Assembly: GCA_045538535.1 (NCBI GenBank)
Contig: JAZSRN010000098.1
Location: 1-35,014 of the forward strand
Direction: 5' to 3'
Source: RUG14219 sp045538535
GTDB lineage: Bacteria; Cyanobacteriota; Vampirovibrionia; Gastranaerophilales; Gastranaerophilaceae
Length of the DNA stretch: 35,014 nt
Translations under genes and position numbers: made by a program
Shown here: positions 1 through 7,838 of the stretch, one piece after another
Layout of the letters: the number at the start of each line of letters is the position of its first letter
Numbering within the stretch: position 1 is the first letter of the stretch
The notes under the pieces: model-generated
Databases searched by the model: none
The model's input: only the letters and a program-made list of their open reading frames with translations
Told to the model about the DNA's origin: nothing

Positions 1-7
1 GGTAAAT

Positions 8-124
8 ATGCTTATGGATAGTATGAACATAGATTTTATCGAGGAATTTGGAAGTTTGAAATTGCCCGAAACCCTTGCTATGATTGTGTTTGCGCCTACG
101 GGGGGGGGGGCAATCCAAGCGTAG
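8..124 (+). other. Short leader ORF, frameshifted in the G tract
   Basis: An ATG at 8 opens a frame that matches the open frame of copy 2 (IDFIEEF, LAM, FAPTGGG) up to the poly-G tract. The tract carries one G too many compared with the in-frame arrangement of copy 2. The frame therefore shifts and stops at TAG 122-124, whereas the copy 2 frame stays open for 100 codons. The downstream coding-like sequence continues in another frame to 344. It could be an OFF state of a slippage-prone leader ORF or a chance open frame. The predominance of amino-acid-changing differences between the copies argues against a conserved peptide. Confidence 0.3.
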
Positions 125-220
125 AGCGGGTTTGCGCCCTATTAGGTGTCTAAAACCCAGTAATATCAACGTTTTTAAAAACCTAATTGCTATGCAATTA
201 GGTGTATTGTCGTGCGGAAA
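28..220 (+). repeat. G-tract repeat, copy 1, upstream of a prepilin gene
   Basis: This stretch is closely similar to 34230-34421, in the same orientation, 34.2 kb away. Both copies lie just upstream of a type IV prepilin gene. The copies differ by scattered substitutions and by one net base in a poly-G tract: 11 G at 100-110 here, 9 G in the other copy. A hairpin with stem CCTAATTG/CAATTAGG (182-189/195-202) is unchanged in both copies, and the only change in it falls in the loop. That suggests the RNA or DNA structure matters more than an encoded peptide. The similarity may extend leftwards beyond the window. Confidence 0.85.
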
Positions 221-265
221 TTCTGGGCGTGGAAGTCCGGAAGAAGGGGGTACAGTCCCTCTGTC

Positions 266-335
266 ATCGCGGATTTATTCCGCGATCTGTATTCGCCGAC
301 ATCGGTGTAAAAAGATTGCGCAACAAGTGCGCAAT
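266..335. repeat. Two intergenic palindromes downstream of repeat copy 1
   Basis: Two perfect inverted repeats lie in the leader of the first prepilin gene: ATCGCGGA/TCCGCGAT (266-273/279-286) and ATTGCGCA/TGCGCAAT (315-322/328-335). They resemble the GTCATcgc...gcgAT type of dispersed intergenic palindrome found in many bacterial genomes. No T-run follows, so they are not obvious terminators. They are absent from the corresponding place after copy 2. Confidence 0.55.
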
Positions 336-401
336 GACAAATAAAAAATAAAGGTATTACAAGTTAATAAAAATAGAAAACAAAAAAGAAAGGAGTCAAA
401 A

Positions 402-1172
402 ATGACAAAAAAAATTAAAATAGGCTTTTCATTGGCAGAAGTATTGATCACTTTAGGTATTATTGGCGTTGTTGCCGCAATATTATTGCCAATATTAATG
501 GCAAAATACAATGAGAAAGTTTTATTGTACCAATTTAAGAAAAGTTATTCGCTACTTTCCGCCGCATTCCGTAAAATAGAAGTAAATAATGATGGTTCAT
601 TTCCTGATTGTTATTTATGGGAGACAAGCCCTTATCCATCTGGGACGGCAGGATTTTGTATAGAGTATAATGATGATGGTTCATGTAAATCTTGGGCTCC
701 TCAACCGTCGGATTATTATGGACCTACATCTCAATGCTCTATAATTCAAGACGAATTTGAAAAAGTAGTTCAAATTGCTAAAAAATGCGAAAATAAAGCG
801 TATGAGCAAGGATGTATCCCAGTTTATAATGGTATTGAAAAAGTTGTAAAAGAAAAAAACCCTAATATTACTGATTCTGAATTGAATAAAAAAATCTCCG
901 GTGGTGCTTGGTGGAAAACTGATTCAATAGCAAATGATAGAACGGCTTATGTTTTAGCAGATGGGACAATAATATTATTATCAGGTTGGAGCGGGATGAG
1001 GGTTTTTGCAATAGATGTAAATGGTCATAAAGCTCCAAATAAATGGGGACATGATTTATTTATCTTTAATTTGCGCGGAATGCCGGGTGCTCAAGTACGC
1101 CTAAAACAAGATACATTGGTTATACTCTCTGAGAAAAACGGAAAATCGACATTGGAAATGATGAGACAGTAA
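402..1172 (+). CDS. Type IV prepilin-like (pseudopilin) protein
   Basis: The 256-residue product starts with a short basic leader (MTKKIKIG) and the prepilin peptidase site G|FSLAE. The conserved Glu at +5 and a hydrophobic helix (LITLGIIGVVAAILLPIL) follow. Such proteins are cleaved and N-methylated by a PilD-type peptidase and built into type IV pili, pseudopili or a type II secretion-like fibre. The C-terminal globular domain (about residues 40-256) contains several Cys that could form disulfides, and an ADGTI...DVNGHKAPN block. A related IFADGS...DVNGFKAPN block occurs in the 11562 protein, marking them as paralogues. AGGAG at 391-395 supports the start. The gene stands alone, ending in a hairpin terminator. 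Its substrate or role is unknown. Confidence 0.92.
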   Translation: MTKKIKIGFSLAEVLITLGIIGVVAAILLPILMAKYNEKVLLYQFKKSYSLLSAAFRKIEVNNDGSFPDCYLWETSPYPSGTAGFCIEYNDDGSCKSWAPQPSDYYGPTSQCSIIQDEFEKVVQIAKKCENKAYEQGCIPVYNGIEKVVKEKNPNITDSELNKKISGGAWWKTDSIANDRTAYVLADGTIILLSGWSGMRVFAIDVNGHKAPNKWGHDLFIFNLRGMPGAQVRLKQDTLVILSEKNGKSTLEMMRQ

Positions 1173-1203
1173 AAAGATGAAGTCAATAGCTGTATTTAAT
1201 TTA

Positions 1204-1240
1204 ATGCACATACATGTATAATAATGTATGTGCATTTTTT
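1204..1240 (+). terminator. Intrinsic terminator after the first prepilin gene
   Basis: A 12-bp perfect stem, ATGCACATACAT (1204-1215) with ATGTATGTGCAT (1224-1235), is followed by a T-run to 1240. It lies 32 bases after the prepilin stop codon. Between here and the kinase gene at 1368 there is only a wobbly hairpin around 1295-1323 without a T-run. Confidence 0.85.
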
Positions 1241-1367
1241 ATCAATATTTGTGCGTGGAATTAAGTCAAACAATACCGCACTTGTCTATATATGTCGGAT
1301 GTTTTGTGGTTACAGAACACCCGCCTTATCTATAATTGTCGTATCCTTAGCGTAGGGACAATGCCTT

Positions 1368-2855
1368 TTATAGAGTCAAATAGCTACAATACGGTGTATC
1401 CGGTGTAACTATCGGGATTGTGAACATAAAGGTATTGTTTTTGCCATCGGTTATTAGGTCAATGGTGCCGTCGTGACCTTCTTCGATAACTTTTTTACAA
1501 TAATACAAGCCCAATCCGGTGCCGATATAGCCTGTGTATCTGGATTCACAAACATATTTGTCAAAAATTTGTTTTTTAAGGCTTTCAGATATCGGATAGC
1601 TTGAGTTTTGGACTTTGTAAATCAAATTTTTACCTTCTTTGTCCAGTTCTATTTTTACATTAATTTCAGACCCTTCAAGGGCGTATTTTGCCGCATTGTT
1701 TAAAAGGTTTCCAACAACTCTTCTAAGTTGTGTTTCATCTGCAAATATGTATTTGTTGTTTTTATTGAGTTTTGAATGGTATTGGATTGACAATTTGCGT
1801 TCGGTTGCAAAGTTTGTAATCTCGCGGATGCTTTTTTCTGTAAGTTTGTTTATATCAAAGGATTCTTTTTGGAGTTCGACGAGGCCGTTATTTTCTTTGT
1901 AAGTTTTTATTATTGAAAATAACATATTTCGCATGTAATCTGTTGATTCAATAATCATATCCAAAATTTCGCTTTGTTCTTTGTTTATTTCTCCGAACAT
2001 GCCTTCTTTTAGCATTTTTAAGCTACTCATTTGGGCCAAAAGAGGGTTTTTTAAGTCGTGCGTCAGTGTTGCGATGAATAAGTCTTTTTGACTTTCTTGT
2101 TGCTTTTCTTTGTCGATATTTTGCGCCAAAACTAATAAACTGTTTACATCATCATTTTCGTCAAAAATAGGAATTTTTGATACTTTGTACCAGTGTTCCA
2201 AATTATTGTAATCCAATGTACTTTTTTCTTTAGTAAGAACTTTTTTCTGCTTGAATACGTATTCATCTTCTTGGTCAGCCTCTTCTTGGGCGCAATCCAT
2301 ATTTAATTGAATATTATCCGCAAAGCAGTCATAACCTTCATAGACAAAGCTTTTGGAGTGATTTGGGCCGACAATATATCTGCGATTTTTGTCTTTCATA
2401 TAGACGTGTAAAGGTAAGTGTTCAAGCAGTGTATCCATTTGTGCCATTTTTTTTAAAAGTTCGTGTTTGAGATTTTCTTCATTGGTAACATCTCTTGCTA
2501 CTGCTAAAATTCCTTTGGCTACTCCACAACTTATTATTGGTGTAATTGTTTGGTGTATTATTTTTTGTTGTCCATGGATAATGGTTTTGAAATTGTGTGA
2601 AACTGTTTTTTGATAAGTTAAAACTTCTTGTACTTTCTCTTCTATTTGAGTTGCAACATCGTGAGGGATTACATTTTTTATGTGCTGGCCTATGATATCT
2701 GACTCACTAGGAATTCCTATACATTTGACGAATGCTTTGTTACATGCGATATATTTGAGATTGAGATCCTTTAGAGTAATAATATCGTCGCAATGTTCCA
2801 TAATAGAATTGAGTAGATTTATTGAGCTATTCGTATTTACAAGTATTTCTTGCAT
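1368..2855 (-). CDS. Cytoplasmic PAS-domain sensor histidine kinase
   Basis: The 495-residue protein senses an unknown cue and autophosphorylates on His to drive a response regulator. Residues about 12-125 form a PAS domain (IIGQHIKNVIP region), and a second PAS-like stretch covers about 138-248. The dimerisation/phosphoacceptor motif FIATLTHDLKNP places His266. The ATPase domain has an N box (NLLNNAAK, Asn387) and a clear G2 box (GTGLGLY, 445-451). The G1 box is degenerate: VQNSSYPIS stands where DNGxG is expected. No signal peptide or transmembrane segment is visible, so it should be soluble. GAGG about 10 bases upstream supports the start. No receiver-domain gene is adjacent, so this is an orphan kinase here. 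Confidence 0.9.
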   Translation of the reverse strand: MQEILVNTNSSINLLNSIMEHCDDIITLKDLNLKYIACNKAFVKCIGIPSESDIIGQHIKNVIPHDVATQIEEKVQEVLTYQKTVSHNFKTIIHGQQKIIHQTITPIISCGVAKGILAVARDVTNEENLKHELLKKMAQMDTLLEHLPLHVYMKDKNRRYIVGPNHSKSFVYEGYDCFADNIQLNMDCAQEEADQEDEYVFKQKKVLTKEKSTLDYNNLEHWYKVSKIPIFDENDDVNSLLVLAQNIDKEKQQESQKDLFIATLTHDLKNPLLAQMSSLKMLKEGMFGEINKEQSEILDMIIESTDYMRNMLFSIIKTYKENNGLVELQKESFDINKLTEKSIREITNFATERKLSIQYHSKLNKNNKYIFADETQLRRVVGNLLNNAAKYALEGSEINVKIELDKEGKNLIYKVQNSSYPISESLKKQIFDKYVCESRYTGYIGTGLGLYYCKKVIEEGHDGTIDLITDGKNNTFMFTIPIVTPDTPYCSYLTL

Positions 2856-2966
2856 AAGTGTTAACCTCAGACTTTTTAAAAGTAATATGTTTTATATAGG
2901 ATTAGCCTAATTTACCAGTATTAAATCTTAAACAAAAATATAAGTCTATTATACACATGGGTAATA

Positions 2967-3308
2967 TTACCATTTTTTAAAAATAAAGAATGCGGCAAGC
3001 ACAATTAGCGCAAAACCTACTAAATAATTCCATTTGAATTGTTCTTTTAAATATGTAATGGAAAATATCGAAAAAACGATTAGTGTAATAATTTCTTGAA
3101 TGGTTTTTAATTGTGCCGCAGAATAAACTTCATGCCCGATTCGGTTTGCAGGAACTTGAAAACAATATTCAAAAAACGCAATGCCCCAACTAATTAGTAT
3201 TACGGCAAATAGCGCAGTGCTTTTGTGTTTGAGGTGGCCATACCACGCAAATGTCATGAAAATGTTTGATATTGTAAGTAATATTATCGGTGCAAAATGA
3301 TTATACAT
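2967..3308 (-). CDS. DMT-type small membrane protein (DUF486 family)
   Basis: The 113-residue protein has four hydrophobic segments (about residues 5-20, 32-48, 70-84 and 93-110). Motifs typical of the DUF486/DMT family are present: FMTFAWYGHLK near the N-terminus, ISWGIAFFEYCFQVPANR in the middle, and LKEQFKWNYLVGF before the last helix. DUF486 proteins are half-sized relatives of drug/metabolite transporters and probably dimerise. Their substrates are unknown. The length matches the family. The gene lies upstream of, and co-oriented with, the histidine kinase, with a gap of about 110 bases. Shared transcription is possible but not shown. Confidence 0.88.
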   Translation of the reverse strand: MYNHFAPIILLTISNIFMTFAWYGHLKHKSTALFAVILISWGIAFFEYCFQVPANRIGHEVYSAAQLKTIQEIITLIVFSIFSITYLKEQFKWNYLVGFALIVLAAFFIFKKW

Positions 3309-3359
3309 GTAAAAATTCCTTTGTTTTAACCAACACTATTATAGAATAAATAAAAGATA

Positions 3360-3388
3360 TTGACATTTAATTTTGTTTTGGTTATCAT
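3360..3388 (+). promoter_or_regulatory. Sigma-70 type promoter of the tRNA cluster
   Basis: TTGACA (3360-3365), a 17-base spacer and TATCAT (3383-3388) end 11 bases before the first tRNA. This is the spacing expected for a short 5' leader. Confidence 0.75.
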
Positions 3389-3399
3389 GAACTAGCGAT

Positions 3400-3471
3400 G
3401 CCGACTTGGCTCAATGGTAGAGCAACGGTTTTGTAAACCGTAGGTTGTAGGTTCGATTCCTATAGTCGGCA
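3400..3471 (+). tRNA. tRNA-Thr (anticodon TGT)
   Basis: This is a 72-base cloverleaf with acceptor GCCGACT/AGTCGGC and discriminator A. The D stem is GCTC/GAGC, the anticodon stem ACGGT/ACCGT with loop TTTGTAA, and the T arm GTAGG TTCGATT CCTAT. CCA is not encoded. It is the first gene of a three-tRNA transcript. Confidence 0.97.
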
Positions 3472-3502
3472 TTTTTATTGACAAGATAGCCTGAGTAAAT
3501 GA

Positions 3503-3574
3503 GCCCTTGTGGCACAGGGGTAGCGCACTCCCTTGGTAAGGGAGAGGTCACGAGTTCAAATCTCGTCAAGGGCA
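3503..3574 (+). tRNA. tRNA-Thr (anticodon GGT)
   Basis: This is a 72-base cloverleaf with acceptor GCCCTTG/CAAGGGC, anticodon stem CTCCC/GGGAG with loop TTGGTAA, and T arm ACGAG TTCAAAT CTCGT. The discriminator is A and no CCA is encoded. It is a second Thr isoacceptor next to the TGT one, reading ACC/ACU. Confidence 0.97.
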
Positions 3575-3602
3575 GATTTTGAACATCAGGTAAAATATAT
3601 AT

Positions 3603-3685
3603 GGGTAGGTGCCCGAGTGGCTAAAGGGAACAGACTGTAAATCTGTCGGTGCGAGCCTACGGTGGTTCGAATCCACCCCTGCCCA
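3603..3685 (+). tRNA. tRNA-Tyr (anticodon GTA)
   Basis: This is an 83-base class II tRNA with a long variable arm. The acceptor is GGGTAGG/CCTGCCC with one G-T wobble. The anticodon stem CAGA/TCTG encloses loop CTGTAAA, and the T arm is GGTGG TTCGAAT CCACC. The discriminator is A and no CCA is encoded. Confidence 0.96.
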
Positions 3686-3697
3686 GATTTTAAATAA

Positions 3698-3726
3698 AGA
3701 GGTTGGAATTTTCTAACCTCTTTTTT
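3698..3726 (+). terminator. Terminator of the tRNA cluster
   Basis: Stem AGAGGTT (3698-3704) pairs with AACCTCT (3715-3721). A T-run to 3726 follows directly after tRNA-Tyr. Confidence 0.85.
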
Positions 3727-3738
3727 GTTATGTAGCAT

Positions 3739-3759
3739 GTAGGTTGGGTGAAACCCAAC
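3739..3759 (+). repeat. REP-like palindrome 1 (GTAG head plus hairpin)
   Basis: GTAG is followed by the hairpin GTTGGGT GAA ACCCAAC. This is the layout of the REP units mobilised by RAYT (Y1 HUH) transposases: a GTAG-type tetranucleotide next to an imperfect palindrome. It shares the GTAGGTYGG head with copies at 18005, 18409 and 18716. The RAYT at 18181 is the likely source (inference). Confidence 0.7.
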
Positions 3760-3767
3760 AAAATTGT

Positions 3768-3798
3768 CTGTTCTTTCTTCTCAAACCGAGTGTCAAAA
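3768..3798 (-). repeat. Short intergenic repeat R1 (copy a)
   Basis: On the minus strand this reads TTTTGACACTCGGTTTGAG followed by AAGAAAGAACAG. The same word string occurs at 18141-18180. A degenerate version is at 17238-17279, and the first half is at 18743-18762. It sits next to REP 1, as the other copies sit near REPs. Confidence 0.7.
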
Positions 3799-3879
3799 TA
3801 TAGAAATCACGATGGCAAAACACGGAATTGCCGTTACACGCGAGCGAGCAAAATACGAATCCCACCACCACCTCCATTT

Positions 3880-3913
3880 AAAAAGCCCAAACCATAAAGG
3901 TTTTGGGCTTTTC
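3880..3913 (+). terminator. Terminator-like hairpin in the 3.7-4.3 kb gap
   Basis: AAAAGCCCAAACC pairs with GGTTTTGGGCTTTT, with one bulge and loop ATAAA. No gene ends immediately before it. The sequence just upstream (to 3876, CACCACCTCCA) looks like the 3' end of a tRNA/tmRNA without its T arm. The hairpin may therefore be a leftover of a lost RNA gene. No protein is supported between 3727 and 4354. Confidence 0.45.
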
Positions 3914-4003
3914 TTGTTAAGTGCTATGTCCATATTGTGTCCATTATCCATTTTGAATAATTCTATTTTAATGAGTGTAGTAAGACAATCAGTTTGACAA
4001 AGG

Positions 4004-4185
4004 TGGTTAGTTTGATAATTTTTAGCAAAGTCCCCTCGTTGTAGGGCTTTTAACGGTCGGAAGCAGGTTGATTTAAAAAATATCAAACTAATCTTTCTTG
4101 CACTTTATCTGCATTTTAACTGCTCGCACTTTTACTTTATTTTCAATGCTTTTCAGCTGTTTGATAGTTTATGGTTAGTTTGATA
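4004..4185. repeat. Iterated TTAGTTTGATA words upstream of the 4355 gene
   Basis: TGGTTAGTTTGATA occurs identically at 4004-4017 and 4172-4185. An inverted TATCAAACTAA lies between them at 4081-4091. Partial GTTTGA words flank them (3991, 4160), and an inverted form appears downstream of the gene near 5574. They could be operator sites or decayed intergenic repeats. Confidence 0.55.
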
Positions 4186-4292
4186 TTTTACGGCAATGTG
4201 AGTGTAATTATTTTCATATTTGAATTATTACAAACTGTAATATTAGTCATCTTATTCATATTGGCGGTTAACGTAAAATTTACCAAAATTTG

Positions 4293-4321
4293 TGGACATG
4301 TACTCTCATTCATGTTATAAT
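4293..4321 (+). promoter_or_regulatory. Predicted promoter of the 4355 gene
   Basis: TGGACA (4293-4298), a 17-base spacer and TATAAT (4316-4321) are followed by a 33-base leader containing AGGA in front of the ATG at 4355. Confidence 0.7.
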
Positions 4322-4354
4322 TTGCTTGCAAAGTACTAACTTATAGGAAATGAC

Positions 4355-5482
4355 ATGAAAAATAAATTGTTAATAAGTATAATTATGGTATTCTTATCAG
4401 TATCTCCTTGTTTTGCTGATGGAGGTATTCCATTATGGGTAATGAGTGCACCAACTCTTTTTGCTTTTGGTTTACCAGAAGGTATAAAAGGAACTTTATT
4501 TACTTTTATTTTATCTTTAATCCTTTTACTATTTGTATCTCTAATAGAAACATTTGTATCTAAATTCATATTAAAAAATATTAATTTTATAAAATTATTT
4601 AAAATAATGTATAAGGCAAATCTTGTTTCTACGATTGTTGGTTTTCTAATTGTAATTGCACCTATTCCCTTTGAAAAAGAATTATTAAAAGAACCGTTAG
4701 CTTATGCAATAGTTGGACCATGGGGAAAATTCTTTTTCTATTCATTATTACTATTAAATATTATATTACTTGTTGTTTCAATTATTGTCGAATATTATGT
4801 CAGCAAAATAGATTTGGAAAAAGATTATAATAAAGCAGAAATTAAAAAATCTTTTTTGTTGGCAAATATGACAAGCTATGCATTACCCTTAATTATATAC
4901 ACCATCGCAAGTATTTCATTTGGACTTTATGATATTCAGGAAAATCAATATAAAAAGATTAATGTTTTTGATATTGATAATATTGAAATTACAAAACCTG
5001 CCTTTATACCTAATCCGATAACTAAAAAAGAGTGTAATTCTATGAAAAAACAACTGGGGATTAAAGCTCGTTGTAATATGGAAAAAGATTATTGGGCGGG
5101 TGCTGTTGCCACATGTGGAGGCGTGGAACATTTATTATCTGAAGCTCAAATAGATAAATTATATAACCGTATATATACAAAAGATGAAAATGGTATTAAT
5201 AAATACAATGGTTTAATAGCATCACAATATGGATTTCCAAGAATATTACCTAGAAATGAGAATAATGTTGCAGAGTTAATATTGTGGACAAATAAATCAG
5301 GTGCAACTACTTATGATGTTGAACCTATTTATGTAAGAGAATATAGTAAAGGACATGTAGTAGTGCATTATTTTGGAAAAACTAAAGATGATAGCAATAT
5401 TTATGCAATATGCATAAATAACAAAAATATAACAGATAAAAAACCAAAGAAAAAACATTTACGATATATAAAAGTATGGTAA
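4355..5482 (+). CDS. Polytopic membrane protein of unknown function
   Basis: I do not recognise this 375-residue protein. It begins with a signal-peptide-like segment (LLISIIMVFLSVSPCFA, cut likely after residue 21). Four hydrophobic helices follow (about 45-70, 88-105, 122-148 and 165-190), then a soluble C-terminal half (190-375) with a few Cys (ECNS, RCN, ATCGG). The soluble part contains DYWAGAVATCGG and ends in a basic tail. The gene has its own promoter and an AGGA ribosome site. It is flanked by REP-like and other intergenic repeats and is more AT-rich than the housekeeping genes. It therefore looks like an accessory gene, possibly acquired by transfer. The hairpin TCGGAGAAATTTCCGA just after the stop may end the transcript, but no T-run follows. 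Confidence 0.75.
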   Translation: MKNKLLISIIMVFLSVSPCFADGGIPLWVMSAPTLFAFGLPEGIKGTLFTFILSLILLLFVSLIETFVSKFILKNINFIKLFKIMYKANLVSTIVGFLIVIAPIPFEKELLKEPLAYAIVGPWGKFFFYSLLLLNIILLVVSIIVEYYVSKIDLEKDYNKAEIKKSFLLANMTSYALPLIIYTIASISFGLYDIQENQYKKINVFDIDNIEITKPAFIPNPITKKECNSMKKQLGIKARCNMEKDYWAGAVATCGGVEHLLSEAQIDKLYNRIYTKDENGINKYNGLIASQYGFPRILPRNENNVAELILWTNKSGATTYDVEPIYVREYSKGHVVVHYFGKTKDDSNIYAICINNKNITDKKPKKKHLRYIKVW

Positions 5483-5657
5483 AAATCGGAGAAATTTCCG
5501 AATAATCTTACATTATTTAAACGATTTGCTAATAAGGTTTTCCGAAAATAATCAAACTGTCTGTTTCATTCTGTCAAACTAACTGTTTGTATACAGCCAC
5601 TCTGTGTCCATTACCTCTGTGTTTTTTTGTCCATTTTGACCGGAAGTAAAATAAAAT

Positions 5658-5680
5658 GTAGGTTAGGCTTTCAGTCCAAT
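5658..5680 (+). repeat. Degenerate REP-like palindrome 2
   Basis: The GTAGGTTAGGC head and GTCCAAT tail form a broken palindrome of the same design as REP 1. It lies in the 541-base gene-free stretch 5483-6024. That stretch also holds the inverted repeat CCCTCGC (5786-5792)/GCGAGGG (5819-5825). I see no convincing gene there before the leader of the 6025 gene. Confidence 0.45.
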
Positions 5681-5925
5681 AATACTATAATAGTGGTTGG
5701 AAGTGGGTTGAAAAACTGGGCGTAAACTGACTTTTGTTGGGCTTTGTTGCGTAGTAAGGTAGCAAGAGTGCGTTTATATGCCTCTCCCTCGCTCTTTGGA
5801 GACCCTCTCACATAAAGGGCGAGGGTGATAGTGTGTAAAAAACAAAACTTCATAGGTCGTTTGTTTTTCTAAAATATGGGAATAAATAAAGTATGGTCGA
5901 TAGGGTATAAAATCAGTTACGAGTT

Positions 5926-6008
5926 TTAACATGTTAACAAATGTAACAAATTAAGGAGTTGTTGAAATTGGCTGAAATTAGAAACGTTTACTTATATAAG
6001 AAGTAAAC
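5926..6008 (+). promoter_or_regulatory. Leader of the 6025 gene: palindrome, tiny ORF and hairpin
   Basis: A perfect 12-base palindrome TTAACATGTTAA (5926-5937) could be an operator. It is followed by AAGGAG (5953-5958), and 9 bases later by a TTG codon opening a 12-codon frame (5968-6006, MAEIRNVYLYKK). The end of that frame overlaps a perfect hairpin, GTTTACTT (5986-5993)/AAGTAAAC (6001-6008), just before the ribosome site of the next gene. This is the geometry of a leader-peptide or translation-control element. It could also be chance. Confidence 0.35.
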
Positions 6009-6024
6009 AAAAAGAGAGAGTAAC

Positions 6025-7770
6025 ATGAGCGTAAACAAACCAGGATTAGCAAAATCTTCACAAGCTCTGACATTCGCAAAGAATACTCAGGGCAAGAAGA
6101 CATCACTTGTTTCCGCATACCGAGATGGTACGGCGGCTAATCCTCGTTCGACCGTTACTGTTAATTTGAGAAATACACAAAGTCGGGTTGAGGTATTTAC
6201 ATCGTCTGGTGCGCGAGTAATGCTTAATGGTGGACAAACTTCACTGAGAAATGTAAATCCGATGTTGGTACGAAACGATAATTCAGCTTTGCGAGCTGGA
6301 TTGAACCCAAATCGTGGTTACGATATCAAGTACATGAAAGATATGCAAAAATGGTGGGCCGCAAACCAAGGTACTCATCATTGTAATTCAGATGGCATGT
6401 CCGGATGGCAAAAGACGATGATTGCAATGTCTGCAATAAATCAGCTTGCTCAAACTTTTGCTGATGTGACTACTGATAAAGCTGGCAAATCTTCATCAAC
6501 CACGGCTGCAGCAAATCCTTCTTCAACAGAATCTGTAAGTAATAAGGCGATAGTTTCATCTAGTTCGACAAAAATTTCAAATTCAACAACTGGTACTATT
6601 AGTGGCATGAGCAAAGCAAAAGATTCGTCTACATTGCGTGGTGCGATAGAATCTGCAGAAAATGCGAAAGCTTCAATGCAAGCAGAGTTGGCAAGTTTGA
6701 AAGAACAAATTCCAAGCTTGAAAGAGGCTGCTAATGATGTTAAAGAAGATTTAGCCAAGTTGAATGAAGAAGTTAAAACAAAAGAAAAAGCTGTAAGCGA
6801 GCAGAAAGCTGATTTGAGTCAAAAAGAATCTAATTATAAGGATGCGGAAAAAACTTTAGCTAAGCAAAATGAAGCGTTTAATACTGCATGTAACAACTTG
6901 AAGGCTGCAAATAATCGTTTAGGCATTGCAGAAGGTAACTTATCAACTGCTAAAGAGGCATTTACTGCGGCGCAAAATAATATTGATCCAAACACAGGTG
7001 CTCCGGTACAACCGGCTTATAGCCAAGCTGAAGCTGCTTATGAAAAGGCTGAAGCTGCTTTTAGACAAGCTCAAGCTGATGTTGATAAGGCGGAAAACGC
7101 AAAACAACAAGCTGCAGGTAGTCTTGAAGATGCTAAAGCTAATAAAGAAAGTACAAAAAAATGGTACTTAGAATCTAAGCAAAATTATGAAGCAGCAAAA
7201 GAAAGTTACGAAACATCGAAAAAAGAACTGGATACTATGAAAGGTAAACAAGCAGAAATGCAAGCTAAAGTTGACGCATATGAAAATGCTGTTAAGCAAC
7301 AAACGCAGTTAATTAATGATATAGCAGCTTTAGACTCTGAAATACCTACGCAAAAAACTCGTTTAGCTGAATTGGAAAAGAAAGAAAGTGACGGTCTTGA
7401 GAATGCGGTTAATACTATATTAAAGATGGAAAGTAAGATGTCTGGCAAAGATGGTATTTTAGATACTGATGATGATAAAAAATTAGGTTCTAAAAACAAA
7501 GCCAAGTATAATGAAGCACTAGATTTAAGAAGAAATGTCAACTATTCGAAGTTGGCACAAACAAATGGTGAAACTCTTGGTGGTACAACATTCCGTAAAG
7601 CTTCATATGATGGTGAAACATTGTATATGATTGGTATGAAAGCTGTTACTGCAGATGAATACAATAAGGCTTATCAAAGTGCTGGTGGAATATTGCCAAC
7701 AGACATGCAAAATACCTATGACAACCTTGGCATTCTACGGACAATGATGGATGATACAGCTTTTGCATAA
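6025..7770 (+). CDS. Large coiled-coil protein of unknown function
   Basis: The product is 581 residues and has no signal peptide or membrane segment. Residues 1-130 are a basic, Ser/Asn-rich head that includes a KWWAANQGTHHCNSDG patch. Residues about 155-205 are a Ser/Thr/Ala-rich linker. Residues about 205-465 are heptad-rich Ala/Glu/Lys sequence predicted to form a long coiled coil. Residues 470-581 are a compact tail with an acidic, EF-hand-like loop (KDGILDTDDDKK) that might bind calcium. A weak purine-rich ribosome site (AGAGAGAG) precedes the ATG. It is monocistronic with its own terminator. A cytoskeletal or scaffold role is possible from the architecture only. Confidence 0.8.
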   Translation: MSVNKPGLAKSSQALTFAKNTQGKKTSLVSAYRDGTAANPRSTVTVNLRNTQSRVEVFTSSGARVMLNGGQTSLRNVNPMLVRNDNSALRAGLNPNRGYDIKYMKDMQKWWAANQGTHHCNSDGMSGWQKTMIAMSAINQLAQTFADVTTDKAGKSSSTTAAANPSSTESVSNKAIVSSSSTKISNSTTGTISGMSKAKDSSTLRGAIESAENAKASMQAELASLKEQIPSLKEAANDVKEDLAKLNEEVKTKEKAVSEQKADLSQKESNYKDAEKTLAKQNEAFNTACNNLKAANNRLGIAEGNLSTAKEAFTAAQNNIDPNTGAPVQPAYSQAEAAYEKAEAAFRQAQADVDKAENAKQQAAGSLEDAKANKESTKKWYLESKQNYEAAKESYETSKKELDTMKGKQAEMQAKVDAYENAVKQQTQLINDIAALDSEIPTQKTRLAELEKKESDGLENAVNTILKMESKMSGKDGILDTDDDKKLGSKNKAKYNEALDLRRNVNYSKLAQTNGETLGGTTFRKASYDGETLYMIGMKAVTADEYNKAYQSAGGILPTDMQNTYDNLGILRTMMDDTAFA

Positions 7771-7838
7771 TTTACCTTCCTTTACAATGACTTTACTTTT
7801 TATGAATATTATTTTATAATTTAAACAAGCAGTATTGC

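Noticed and set aside
1293..1325. Terminator for the histidine kinase gene
   Set aside because: The hairpin TGTTTTGT/ACAGAACA contains a wobble pair and lacks a T-run on the minus strand.
3841..3876. Possible tmRNA or tRNA 3' end (CGAATCCC ... CACCACCTCCA)
   Set aside because: The T-arm partner strand and the 5' acceptor strand are absent. At most it is a fossil or integration scar, too short to call.
3764..4086. Two overlapping open frames on opposite strands
   Set aside because: Both run through the R1 repeat, the terminator-like hairpin and the iterated words. No ribosome site or recognisable protein.
5671..5853. 60-codon minus-strand frame
   Set aside because: It spans the CCCTCGC/GCGAGGG inverted repeat and the decayed REP. 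It looks like translated intergenic repeat.
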